From Sinohyriopsis cumingii (taxonomy: Eukaryota; Mollusca; Bivalvia; Unionida; Unionidae), in the NCBI GenBank assembly GCA_028554795.2, contig CM068842.1, positions 47,947,574 to 48,011,573 of the forward strand: 64,000 nucleotides of DNA, read 5' to 3'. Positions 25,497 through 40,400 of this stretch are shown piece by piece. The position numbers and the translations under genes were made by a program. The first letter of the stretch is position 1. Every line of letters starts with the position of its first letter. Below the pieces are notes generated by a model. The model saw only the letters and a program-made list of their open reading frames with translations, was not told the origin of the DNA and did not search any database.

Positions 25497-28400
25497 CTGT
25501 AATTAAGCAATTCAAGTATTGTTATTAAGTGTTTTATATGGAAAGCTACCAATATTTTATGAGATGACATCAACAAAATGACTTTTAGTAAACCTATTTC
25601 ATATTTGTATGCCCCCATTGTGATAGCAGAAGAGGGACATAATTGTGATAGTAGAAGAGGGACATATTTGTGATAGTAGAAGAGGGACATAGTTATGATA
25701 GTAGAAGAGGGACATATTTGTGATAGTAGAAGAGGGACATAGTTATGATAGTAGAAGAGGGACATAGTTGTGATAGTAGAGGAGGGACATATTTGTGATA
25801 GTAGAAGAGGGACATAGTTGTGATAGTAGAAGAGGGACATAGTTGTGATAGTAGAAGAGGGACATAGTTGTGATAGTAGAAGAGGGACATAGTTATGATA
25901 GTAGAAGAGGGACATATTTGTGATAGTAGAAGAGGGACATAGTTGTGATAGTAGAAGAGGGACATAGTTGTGATAGTAGAAGAGGGACATAGTTGTGATA
26001 GTAGAAGAGGGACACAGTTGTGATAGTAGAATGGGGTGTAGTTTTGTAGACATTAATCCATGCAATGGCATAATTTTAAAAAAAGTAAAATGTATTGCGC
26101 ATCTCCATTGACAAAATTTAGACAATGTAGAAAAAGAAAACTAGTTATTGCTTATAACAATAGCCTTCATTTATTATTAAATGTTCCAAGATAGTACACA
26201 GTGCCTCTAACATTATTGTAAATTATAACGTATTTAGTTTTTAAGAATTAATGAGAAGGTATGTTTTCAATGACAACACTAATAGCTAATAATAAGAATT
26301 GTTTCTTGAAATCTCTGTGGAACCATGATATTCATTTTAAATCTCAGATTAGAAATAGATGGAACAAATCACTCTTTAAATATTTTGCACAATTTTTTCT
26401 TAATGATGGCAGACACAATGATTAGGTCATATATGTGTATATCTAAGGCACATACAATTTTTAATTTTTCTTGAGTGTAACAACTGATTCAGAAGCAACC
26501 ATCTTTAAATTTATGTCAATTAAAGAACTAACAGCAATTTAAACAAAAGAATACATTTCATCGGCTACGGTTACATGTAATCTACCACAACACCTACTTG
26601 ACTGAGGAAGTTACTTTTAGTACAAACAATTCTATTCACAACTTCACACATTTTACATAAGTATTTTGAGATCATTTACAGTGCTTCTCCTAGCATAAGC
26701 CAAGAATGCGTACCTATTTAATTTTTCGAATGGGGACAAGGACTTATATTCAGGAGAATGTTTATCTGTAGTCCTAGCATAAATGTTCTGGAATCTAGGC
26801 ATCCTGTCAGGAATATATCACAACAAACATTAATATACAGGGGATAAAAAACAATTTACATGCCAATTTTGATAACTTCATAGACTCACAATTAGCATGG
26901 ACAAAGAATTAAGAGTTCTGAGACATGTTTAAAAACATGTCCTTCACAGCTCTGAATAGATATATTCCATCAAAACAAGTCACTAGCAGATGAAGCACCC
27001 CATGGAACAACAAAGAAATACAAACAAAAAGTGTACAATAATGAATGCATACATCCAAACAAACAAACTAGAGGAAAGTTTGGGAATGCTTTACAACTAC
27101 ATGTGTCTATGTAAAGATACAGACAAAAAAACATGAGTAATGTATCTTCAGCCTCCTAGAGAGTGATATCAAATGATGAAATCACAAAACTGTATGGAAG
27201 TTGGAAAACAATACTGGCAATAAATAAAAGCCAGGAAAAGATACGATAGAGGTCAGCTTACACATTAGGTGTAAATGATCAGTATATTAAAGACAGGCAT
27301 GTGAAAGTAGAAGCATTAAGTTAACAGTAAAAGTCAGTATGTACAGCACAAGAGCTTCAAATATGCCTGAGCTCAAAGATCCCATGAAGTCTTTATTTTC
27401 TTCCATTTTGCAATCAGCTTTGCTTGAAAGCAACTCACCATGGCAGATATTGAGATCACTGTCTTCTTCTATCACATGTTTGAGGACTCCAATATCTCCA
27501 TCTGGATACTTTTGCTTGTCCTGCTGTCTGTTTGTTTGGTCCCTAGCATTCTGTTTAGTCTTTCTTTGACTCTTCTCTGCTCCCTAACAGAAGACTCGTG
27601 TCTTTAACAGCCTACAAGATTCTTACATGGCTCATGTTGATATTGTGTCAGATGTCTTTAGCAGCTTATGAGTTTCTTACATGGCCCATGTAGATATTCT
27701 GTCACATGTCTTTAGTAGATGAGTTTCTTACATGGCCCATGTTGATATTTTGTCACATGTCTTTAGCAGCCTACAAGATTCTTACATGGCCCATGTAGAT
27801 ATTCTGTCACATGTCTTTAGTAGATGAGTTTCTTACATGGCCCATGTAGTTATTCTGTCACATGTCTTTAGTAGATGAGTTTCTTACATGGCCCATGCTG
27901 ATATCTTGTCACATGTCTTTAGTAGATGAGTTTCTTACATGGCCCATGTTGATATTTTGTCACATGTCTTTAGCAGCCTATGAGTTTCTTACATGGCCCA
28001 TGTAGATATTCTGTCACATGTCTTTAGTAGATGAGTTTCTTACATGGCCCATGTTGATATTTTGTCACATGTCTTTAGCAGCCTATGAGTTTCTTACATG
28101 GCCAATGTTGATATTTTGTCAGCTAATTAACTGGTCAGATTCAAGATGAGACACACGATGCAATGTGAATGTTCAGCTCCAGTATTTATACTTATTTGGA
28201 CTAGCATGACATATCTTAAATATATCTCACTGCATGAGCGGGAAACAACCAAGATAATGCATTATAATTATGTTTGGCACATCAAAGTTTTAGCTACAGC
28301 AAATTACCCTTTAAAAACCATGCCGCATCAATAGAACATTGATCACTTTTAAGTCACAAAGATGGCATCAAATACTGTTATTTAAGGGTGAAAATAAAAG

Positions 28401-31400
28401 AAGAACCAAGTTTAATTTCCAAAAAGTAAATAAACTGCAAATTTCATACAATATTTTATTATTTTGATTCATGATATAAACCAATTTAACTGTAATACAA
28501 AATCCAGTCACATAAAAGATGTTGCCCAAATGTGCCTGAGATGAAAAATTAACACTTCGTCTATGTTGTTTTTAGGTGCCTGCACATCATACATTTAAAA
28601 TTATTGTAAGCATTCCAGTATATAGTACTGATATGCTTGGTGAGTCACTATTTAAATCTCTGAACAAGTCAGACTTACCAAAAGCATAAAGACCCCTTGT
28701 ATACATCTCTGCTAATGTATCCTTCAAGGAAAGGTTTAATGCGCTGCAAAGTTCAGTTGTTACCTCCCAGTACTGTCCCTGAAAATACAAAGAGCTTGGC
28801 TTTGGAAACATTGCTGCATGTATTGAAACTATGGGCAGCGTTTTACACAGATTAGAGCTGGATCAAAATTATTTTCTTAGAGTTTGAATTAATTCATTAA
28901 GGAAGAAGATGCACCAAAAACAAACTCTGAAAATTGCACTGGGAATTTTATCATGAAAAATAGTCAATATAATAAGGCATCCTTTCCAGAAATTCAAGAT
29001 TAGATCATTTCTACTGTTGAGAGTTGAAACCATTTCTAATATTCGTTAGAAATAACAAAATTTTCATATGCGCTTCATAGTACAAACATTAGATGTCAGT
29101 TTGGCACCATTTTAATTTAGGACAAATTGGACATCAGTAGAAGTCATTTGGTGAAAAACCCATGTCGTAATCATCATCCATTCATGGGGAGAAATGACAA
29201 CAAGATTTTTATGATAGTTGTCATGGCAGCCACACTGTATGGCTGACTGGTATCATTTTCATTTATGACCAACTAAGTATCAATTAAGATCAAATGTTCA
29301 TCATAATAAGCCTTCTGGTCAAAACCCCACATCAAAATGACTTTATGGTCGAGTAGAGTTGTGACAAGATTTTTAAGATTGCTGTCAAGGTGGCCATATT
29401 GGATATCAGATTGGCATAATTTTTACTTAGGACCAGCTAGATATCATCAGAAGTCTTTTGGCAAAAACCCCATTCTGATACAAACATCCATTCATGAGGA
29501 GTAGCAATAAAAAGATTTTCAAGATGGCTGCTATGGTAACCACATTGGATGTCAGATTAGCACCATTTTCATTTAGGACCAACTAGACATCGTAGAAAGT
29601 CTATGTGATAACAATAGTTTTAAGATGGCCACTGTGGCAGACATACTGACTGTCTGAGTAGACCATTTTCATTTGGAACCAGCCAGACCAAGGGATCAAT
29701 ATGCATGTACAGTTTCAAGGCAGTCCTCGAAGATGTTTAGGAGGAGTAGTGACAACAAAACTTGTTCTAATGAATAGGCAGACCAGCAGAATTAAAAATA
29801 AACCTTATTTTTGATCATATAGTGGTGATAATAAACAGATTGTGGTCTCAATCTTTTAAAATCATTCTTCTTAGAGACTGCCTGGTAATAATCTTTTAAA
29901 ATCATTCTTCTTAGGGTCTGCCTAGTCTTAATCTTTTAAAATATCAGAAATTACAATGTAAAGTTATTAATACTGAAAGTTTCTGGTGAATAAATACAGA
30001 TACAGCTATTTCAAACTGCCTTGGTTACTGAGCTGGGATGGATGTATACAGGTCTGTCATGGATGAATAAATGTGATCATAAACACCAATACTTAACTTG
30101 GGTTAGTAAAGCACAAAATGTATATCGCACTGACCTTCTTTGGTTTTAAGGCCATTGTTGCTACAGAGATATATCCAGTTATCAAGTTTGATGACTGGAA
30201 CATAAATGCATCCAATACATGAACTTTCCATGCTACATTTCATCAAAATCACTGAGTATGTTATATAGGTCACAGAGACTTACTTTGTCTGGAGGGATAT
30301 AGGTCTTGTCAAGAAACATCCACTCACCAAGATTCATGATTTATGGCTGGATAGCATGCATATAACATGCCAAATACTCATAAATTCCGAAACTTAAGAA
30401 AAACAAGAAGAAAAAATGAAATATTGGCCACAATTAGCTTCTTTTATTGTAAGAGTGTGGTAGTAACAGACATGCAAACCATCATAAATTTCACAATTAC
30501 ACCTCTCCCTCGATAATACGCACACAATGGGGTCCATAAACATAGATAGCACTGTAAGTGAGGGTGCAAGTTACAAAACGACCTCCAAAAATCAAAAAAA
30601 TCGCTTTGACATTGAGAAAACTGAGGGGGTGGGGGGCAGCATTAGGGAATTGGGCTGTTTAATGACTGAATCACCATTTTACAATCATGTCGATAATAAT
30701 TTATAATAATGCACTTTTTCTAATGAAGTTGTTCGTTATTCTGTTTAAATAACATTTATTTTCAAAATGTCCAGCATGTGAAAGATCATTCCAACTGGTT
30801 TCAACAACCACCATATGTACGAGAAAAAATCTGTATTACATCACTGCTTTTTGTTTTCTTGATGAGTCTGGTTCCCATAGTGGAGTTTAATGGTAACCTG
30901 CCAAATTGGGAGCCCACAGAGCAGGGAACTAGACTAACTGTTGATACACCACCAAACAAGATTCCTTTTTTTCAAAAACATGCGATATTTTTTTCAAGAG
31001 ACAGTCATCTACATCAAAACTAAATTTTTGTATTGTTCAATTAGTACAATATTGATGTTGTGATTTAATTGGAAGTAATAATGATTCTTCTTATCATCCT
31101 TGAGGATATCTCTAAGTGCTAGTTCAAGAATACTCTGAAAATCACTTGCCCACAACGGTCTGTATCTGTGAAATCAAGCTCTTTATTTTACAAAGTATTC
31201 ATTTTGCTTGTCTGCCTTTTTATCTTTGATCAGTTATAAAAGAGTCGGTTAATTTAAGGTAGTTTATGTTACATACACAATAAAATTTATAACAGTGCTT
31301 GATTGATAAAATGAAGTGAGTTCACCTGACATATAACAGGGGCCCGCTAGATTTTAAGTTTGTAGGATTTTTGTACCTTTTAACTTTTCTTTTATTCCAT

Positions 31401-34400
31401 CTCTTTTATTTGATTAAAAAACATAATTAACGTGCTAATGCAAAGGAGGCCAGCTTTTAATTCAGTGCAACAATACAACAAATACTTCCTCAAGTCAGTT
31501 ATCAAAACACAGTTGGCACTTAATTAGGTTCTCTGAGAAACGCTTATGGACATATCTGTTACAGTAGATTGATGCATTTTACGTTTAATTACAAGAGAAA
31601 ACATTACATTTATGATGATTACACTTAAAAGGAACTAAAAGATAGAACTAGAACACAAGTTTCAATTGATAAAAAAATTATTTAATTTTTATGTATTTAT
31701 TTAAAGTACTGCCTCCACTTGGTGTGACATTTTCATTGATCGAAATTTCCTTATATATCATTATTGCGGTGTACTAGGAATGTTGTTTGGAAAGAAAATG
31801 TAAAAAATTGCATGACCTATTTTTTAATTTGATATTTCATAGTGTTGATTAAAATGTCCAGGTTCTACCTACCGTTTTTGACGATAAAAAGAGCGATATA
31901 TCAAAGTTTCTCTTACCAATTTTGATCGCAATTTTCTTCAAGTTCAACAAAAAGGGATCAATTTTTGGTATATTTTCTGGTAAAAAAAATGGGATCCACA
32001 CCTGACCTCGCATTATAAGCGGGTTCGCAAGTCATCAGGGCGTGAGTTATTAAGGGAGTGGTGTACTGCATGAACAATCCTGAGAAATAAACATCAAACA
32101 TAATATTTAACCCAAGCTAGTGAAGCGTAAAATATGTCTGATATTTACCAATTGCTGAAATGAGGGAGTAGTATTCATAACAATGTATCCACAAGTTTAA
32201 CCCTTTACCTCATGCAAGCATCTTTGGATGCCTCTACTCCATTCACATGGAAGCGCCTTTTGACACCTCTACAAGATTCGCATGGAAGCGCCTTTTGATG
32301 CCGGCTGTAAACATCAGCCATTTTGAGCTGGTTTTCATAGCGCCACTTTCGGGGAAAACCCCTCAATTAGATACTAGAGTAATTTCTGCGAATGACAATT
32401 ATGTCAGATCACGTGGTCGCTATTTATGCACTGGTCGATATCTGCTATTTAAAGTAACCGGGTCGTAATCTCCACTCTCCAAAATGGCGGCCGCGGATTT
32501 CATTCAGTACATACAAAGTTTTCATGATTAGAATCACAACCACGAAAGAGTCAATAAGTTAGGTAAAGTCTCTGATGTTGATGTAGGCAGCAATTAGTTT
32601 TTGTAAATTATCAAATTCAGATGACTTAGTGATGTAGATGCACACGAAAACCTTGTAAATTTTGAGTATCAGAAATGGCAGCTACGGTTGGTCACGCGGC
32701 CTCACTGACATGACAGTGAACAAGTTCTCTCTTGATTTTAAAGCACATACAAATTATTACATGAAAAATAATTACACGGCTATAACACTTGGACTTTACT
32801 CTTAAATTTTTCCACATATAATAGATGTGTACCAAAAATGTAAAATGGTTAAAACTGCTGTTAAACGTAACATACACTACATTGCTTAACAGTTCACAGG
32901 CAGGATTTCATTCAGTACTTACGAAGTTTTCACGATTAGAATCACAACAATGAAAGATTCAATAACTTAGGTAAAGGCTCTGATATTTATGTAGGCAGCA
33001 ATTAGTTTTTATTGATTATCAAATTCAGATGACTTTGTGATGTAGACGCAGACGAAAAACCTGTAAATTTCGAGTATGGGAAATGTCAGCTACAGTTGGT
33101 CACGCGGCCTCACTGACATGACAGTGAACGAGTTCTCTCTTGATTTTAAAGCACATAAAACATTCTTCTGTGAAAAATAATTATACAGCTATAACAATCG
33201 GACTTTACTCTTAAATTTTTCCACATATAATAGATGTGTACCAAAAATGTAAAACGGTTAAAACTGCTGTTAAACATAACATACACTACATTGCTTAACA
33301 GTTCACAGGCAGACCTATGCGTATGCTGTCGACTAGGTAACAGGTGTTCTATTTATAGTGTGCTGCACTTTGTCACTATGCTCTATGAGGTAAAGGGTTA
33401 ATGAGCTTATATAACATAGCATGCCCAAAATCTATATGGTCATGAACTAATTGCAACAATTTAACCAAAGCCAGTCAAATCTGAAAAATAAGTCACAGTA
33501 ACCTTATTTGTTATATGTGTGGTACTAAGAGATGTATAAAATCACCTAATTTAAGAAATACAGCAATAAAATTGAAGCCAGTGAAATGTGAAATATAAGT
33601 CACAGTGACATACTTATAACATCAGTGTGTAGTCTTTATCAAGATGCATTCTCTTGCGATGTTTCATGATTTCTGGTATAGCAGTATTATACAACAGATA
33701 AACACCAACGTGGTCACGGGTTAAATGCAAAAACATAAGACAGAATAATGTTAAATGTAGGTCACAATGACATTCTTTTGTTGTATGGGTTATGGTACTA
33801 ACAGAGATGCATTCAGTCTAGTTGATGATTTTAGCATGAACAGAGCTTGAGACATAAAATAACTAAACCAAAGTCTGTGAAGCATGAAATATATGCCACA
33901 GTGACCTACTTCTGTGATACGAGTGTAGCACTCATCAAAATGCATTCCCTCACCAACTTTCATGAATTTAGGTATAAAAGTATATGTACAGGGTTCTAAC
34001 AGCCTATTTGGTCATGTGCTAAATGCACAAACTTAATCCACAGCAGTAAAAAATGTGACATGTTGGCAATAGTGAGTAGTACGTGGCATGGTCATGGAAC
34101 TAACAGAGTTGAATACAATCACTGTGTTTGATGATTCTAACATGAATAAAGCATGCATAAAGCTAAAGAAATAAACTTGACACCAAATTTAACTATAGTC
34201 AGTGAAGTATGAAATATGGGTTAAGTGATCTACCTTTGTGATGAGCGTGTAGTACTCATCAAGTACTCATCAAGATGAATTCTGTCACCAACTTTCATGA
34301 ATCTTGGTATAAAAATATATATAGAGGTTGCTAAAAACTATTTAACAATGAGCTAAAAACAGACCTTGAAAAATAAGCCTAAATCAGCCAATTTTATCAA

Positions 34401-37400
34401 ATCTGAAAGTCATTGCATGAAATATAGGTAACAGTGACCTACTTATGTGATAAGAATGTATTCATGAAGATGTATCTCCTCACCAACTTTCATGAATCTG
34501 GGTATAACAGTATATATCCATAGAAAACTAAAACCCTTACTCACTATTGTATTATGTGCCGGCAGATCAGGGGCTATGTTATTTGTTGTACTAATTACTC
34601 TTAACAGATCCAGTTCTGCCTGTGTGTGTGTGATTTGGACTTTTAGCATAGCTTTAACACTGTTTCAGTCATATCACTAAGATGTCTGCAGTGTGGCAAT
34701 TTACAGTGATGTCAAGCACTGGGGCATCATGCTGCAGACATGTAGCATAATGTTCCACACAGTCACATTATTCTGACACCAGGTTAACCAGTCCTAACAC
34801 TAACCTCTTAATGTTGAGAGCCTATTGAGGCAGTTGTTAGTACCAGATTTATAAGTCTCTGGTATCACCCAGCTGGGGTTTGAACACATGACCTCCCGCA
34901 TCTGAGGTCAACACTTGAACCATTAAGGCCATCAGAGCAGTCATTCTGCAGGTACATTAAGAAATGGCATATCTGTGTCACTACAGTGTTCAGTTGGACT
35001 CCATCTATAAGTGAGTGTAGATAGTATACCCTTCTATTTTGCATTTTGCATCATAAGAAAGGGATTTTTACAATTCTCAACAAAACTGAAGTCTGGAAGT
35101 GAAGTAAATCAGTGTGTGTCCTCTGTACTTACATTTACCATTGGAATTGACTTATCTGGGATGCACATATCAATGTAAGTCAATCTGGTCCTGAAATAAT
35201 AATAAAAAAATGCTGATTAGCATAACATCTAGTTTTCCGCACTGCTGACTTTCTTCCAATTTTTACATGTCCATTTTTTCCATTAAAAATAAACAAAGAT
35301 TAATTCACATTTTTGCAAGCTAGTTCTACTTTAACCCCCTATTTGTTCAAAATAATACAGCTAAAAGTCTGTATCCATAATTATTGCTAAAAGTCTGTAT
35401 CCATAATTATTGCTAAAAGTCTGTATCCATTATTATTGCTCTTCAGTAAATATTGACATTAATAAAATTATCTTGCTGTTTATTTAAAAAATTTCAATGG
35501 GCAAAAACCTTTTTAAAAAACAATTTGAGCATCCACAATGAATAATAATATTTTACAACTTAAATGCATCCCTTGACAAACTAACGATGATTACAAATGT
35601 ATGTGTTTTGTATCATATGCACATTAGTGTAATTCTTTTTTAAATAGACAATATGACCATTCTGTGCAAATACTTCAAAATGGTAAACTAGGAAATCACC
35701 ATTTTTCATGCAGTACAAATTTTCATGAATTTTATGGTTCCCCAAACCACAAATTTAAAGATACATCAAATGAATGTTAAGAGTACCCTACCTCCATGAA
35801 TTTAAAGACACATCAAATGAATGTTAAGAGTACCCTACCTTCCAAACCATGAATTTAAGTACCAAAAATCATGATCAATGAAAATCTCATTAATGCCCAC
35901 TGGTGACAACACTGTAATAAATAAATACCAATTAAATAAAAAATTTCAGGTGACATTTTTGTTTTAGTTCAATCTTTTAATTTGGTTTTGAATGGAATCA
36001 TTGTAAATGCAATATGTCCTCTTGTATCCATACTTAAAAATGTCTATCTACTGTCACAGCTATGTGTACGAGCATTTCTGTGATAACTAATTCAGTGTTG
36101 CCCATATTTTGATCTCCAACATGCAGAATTATTTCTTGTTTTGTCACACTCAGTTAACAGCAGACCTACTTTTTATTATCACATTAAATATGTCTTTTGT
36201 ATTAAATCAAATATTGGGATGGAATAAAAGAAAAGTTCAAAGGCATGCAAATTCTACCTGTGTAAGAGCTAAAGGTCACAGTCATGTCAGGTCAACTCAT
36301 TTCAATTGATCTAGCAAACACCGTTATAGATATTAATATGTAAGTAATGCAATTAAACTACTTTAAATTAGACTACTTATTCACAAGTGTCATGGCAACC
36401 AAGCAAACTGAGAACTTGATGAACAGCAAGCTTTGTTTCTCAGATATGGTTCACCATGGAGAAGCAAGTTCCGGAGTTTGTTGTAAATTGAAAATTCTTC
36501 AACTCTGTGATTTCAGCAGTTTAAAAGTTAGTTTTTGTCTCTGAAAACAGGTGAAAAGTTATATTCAACTAAACCTCTGATTTTGGCATTTACTATAGTC
36601 TCCTGACAATGACCTTTGAGCTAGGAACATGATTATGGTGCATGTAACACCATCAAACAATGATGTATACAGTATATGGGGAAAAGTTTCAATAAAATAT
36701 CCCCAGTAGTTCAAAAAGTTACATGCCCATTAATAAAACACATGGCACAGTTAATGTTTCCATTGCTTTGACTCTGATCTAGGTTCCTGATTATGGTATG
36801 TGATACAACAACCAGTCATGATTAGTATCTGGGTCATGTTTCATCAACCTCCAGCAGTTAAGATGCATTGACCAATGCCATTTCATAATATGCCCAGTCA
36901 AGAATTCTATAGATCTTACCATGGCTGCAGCTTTTCTTTTTCATCAATTACTCTTCTTACTGTAAATACACAAATAAAGAAAATCATCAAAACAAATTAG
37001 TCAACATAAATTTGTGTGTGAGTGTGTGTGTGATTTGGATTTTTAACGTAGCTTTAACATTCTTTTCAGTCATATTGCTAAGATGTCTGCAGTGTGGCAG
37101 TTTATAGTGATGTATAGCACTGGGGCATCATGCTGCAGACATGTAGCATGATGTCCCACCCGGTCACATTATCCTGACACCAGGCTGACCAGTCCTAACA
37201 TTAACTTCTTAATGCTGAATGCCAAGTGAGGCAGCTGTTTGTACCATTTTTGTAAGTCTTTGGTTCGACTCAGCCGGGGATTGAACCCACAACCTTTCGC
37301 ATCTGAGGCGGACCCTCTAACCACTAGGCCACCTGAGCGGTTCAACATAAATTTGATCATGGCAAAAATTAAGTCATACACATTTCATTCTAAAATATTT

Positions 37401-40400
37401 TCATATAGTGCAGAGTTCATGGTCAAGGAGATGACAAAACTGAAGGCAGAAAATGGTCCAAAAGTCTTACCAAGTCATAACTGGACATTCTAGAATTTTA
37501 AGAGATCTTCAGTTCTTTATTTTGTATCATACAGTTAATCCTTTGCAATGTTCTGTTTTATAATAATAATAATTTAATAATAATAATAATAATAATACTT
37601 TATTTCATGAGAGCAACTCAGCTTATTTACATTCTTTCCTGAAGTCATCTACAACATTCTACATGATTTCTAATCCTATTTTAAGCAGAATGTATGTAAC
37701 AAATTGAAATGAAACAATGTAAATGTGCAAAATGTGTGCATATTAAATAATAATTAGTTATAAAACAAAGCAATACACACAGTTCAGCAAGAACAAAATA
37801 TAATCTGTTGACATATCTAAGAAAAATTACATTAAATTTTGTGGAAAGACATATCTGTCTACATTCATTGTGTTTTAACCATATCTAGCTTCCTGTGCTT
37901 AAATATTTCACTGATTCTTCTGAATTTCAATATCACAGACATACAATTACACAATACAATATCATATATTACCCAGCTTTTGGCACATCTCCAAAGACAT
38001 TATATTGGCTGCTGCATTCATGTCACCTTGAGTGGAATGAAAATCAGGATGCCAATGGAAAAAAATCAGGATTTGGAGAAAACAAATCAGAATCAGTGTT
38101 GGCAATCATATATTTACAAAAACTTTGCAAAGGATTTGACACCTCTGCTGTCTTATGCTATGTACTTAATGTAAAAATGTATGCTACAGTCGTAACTTGA
38201 AAATCTGTCATTTTCCATTTTCATCTTTTATCCTGATGTTTAGTGTTAATTCAATTAACACACTAAATATCAGCATAACAGATGAATTGCAGAAATTCTG
38301 CACCACTCACACCTGTCAACTATTCAAAAGCCATGTAAGGAGACTGAATAACAAAATAGAGAGATTGGGACCTAAAATCGAATGGTTTTTCGCAGCATTT
38401 TATAACCTTGTTTTCACTAAATATTGACTGTTCTTCCAGGTCCAATATGCATGAAATTCTCAAAGGATGCGATGTTTCTATCTGTGACATGCCTTATTTT
38501 TCCCCAGGATGTGCCCTCTTTTCATATTCTGGTCATCTGAGGCCAAACTCACACAACAGCTAATGGTTAGTCTTAAGTAAACAAGTAAGAAAGCCAAGGT
38601 GATTAATTTATAGTTAATCCTTATTATTGAAATTATCTTGTGAAAATGACTGGTCTTCCAACATCATTCAAAGAACCCATGTTCTACAGTGTGTGTTATG
38701 TAAGCACCAGGAAATGATTGGCAAATAAATGATGCCCTATTTTAATGTAACTAGCGGCACCTAAATATGCAGGCTCAAGCTACCATACATGTGGCAACTA
38801 TTTTTCCCACATTTTATATGTCACCTTATTCTCCACATGAAAGGCATTTAACGCTGTTGACCACAAATTTATTCTGAATTAGTTTTTTTTAGGGTACATA
38901 AGCTGCATGGTATGATTCTTTATTCATTCTTTTAATTTAATGATGGTAATTAACGTTTTTATATATGGCATAGTAATGCCCGGAGTTCACTTTTGTAAAT
39001 TTCTTTGGTGGGAATGGAGATACTACAACATTCACAGTGATAATTCTTGGGATTGAAACTAATTGCTGCCAATTTTATTGTTGCAGTTTATTTTTTGTTG
39101 TAGTTTATTTTCTGTTTTTGGTATTGTTGTAGGGTTAAAAAAATAATTATAAACTGATGTGAATAATGTTTAAATGTAACATTCTATTTACTGAAGAAGA
39201 AAAAATTCTTTGAAGTGTGATAATTGTTTTGTCACAACAATATTCATGGGTGATAAAATTGAACATGACTTCTGTGGACTGCATAAGATATATCTATTTA
39301 TCTAGGAATGTTTTAGGAGAAATGAAAATCGACAGACGTAATGTAATAATTGGGAGTTATCTGCAAAATTTGGGAGGTATTATGAAATTGAAAGGTAGGC
39401 ATGGAAAGACACCAAAAATCAGGTTTGACAGGTGTGAGAGTTGACAGGTATGATCACTTTTGCTCTCTGAAGGCAGCACAACAATCAAGGATCAAAATGT
39501 ATTTTATTTGTAATTTTTAAAATTTAAATTAAAAATTAGAATTTTCAGATTCTTAAACAAAAATACGGGATGGTCCCGAGTAAACTGGATGAATGGCAGG
39601 TCTGCTGTTGTAGTTAAAGTAGTCAAAAACAAAATGGAGAGGGCTAAGCATAAGTAAATGTTGAAATAACAATACAGTAAATGCCAAGGCTGGTTGATGA
39701 ATGTATTTTGGTTTCATTGGCTACAATAAAAGTATGATGCATTAGCAGTTACCCTACAGATATAATGGTTATTTTTCCTGATATTACCTGGATGACCTAT
39801 TCTCAGGTTCCATGTGACTGCACTTTTGTCATCTGATCTCTGACCTCTTTCTCTGCTCATTGACCTTTGATAACAACCTCTCGATCTGTTGATCCCAGAT
39901 CTGTCCCTGTTTCTTCTTCTCTGTGAAGTAATCCTTTCTATAAAGGAAGGGTCTGATGACAACGAGGATGACCTTCTCTGGCTCAAAGACCTGCATTGTC
40001 TCCCAGATATGCTTTGTCTTCCTGAACCTGAAAGATCTCTGGATCTCCTCCCTGAAGTGCTTCTGATTCTGGATCTCCTCTGGCTTCTATTTTGTGAGAT
40101 ACTTCGTTTCCTCTTCCTGCCATAAGACCTATCTCTAGATCTACTGCTGGCCATACTAAAACTTCTTCGAGATCTGCTCCTACTTCGTAAAAGATCTCTT
40201 GAATGCCCTTTAGATCTGCTCATGTATCTCCCTCTCCTGGGAGACCTGCTCCTAGGGGGTGAAAAATCTCTTTTCAGAGCTCTGGCAGATGAGCTCAAAC
40301 TTCTAGAAATAGACTTGGATCTCTGGCTTTCTGAAGAGCTACTGCTACTTTTTGAAATTCTTCTTGTTCTCTTATGAGGAGACCCACTTCTACTTCTTGC

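Noticed and set aside
25430-26125. 231-codon minus-strand protein rich in 'SLFYYHNYVPLLLSQ'
   Set aside because: Artefact of the 25-bp array (75-bp super-period); it enters the real RS-gene terminal exon out of frame.
37839-38427. Plus-strand small genes
   Set aside because: Overlapping frames with no domain, no splice context and AT-rich composition like surrounding intron.
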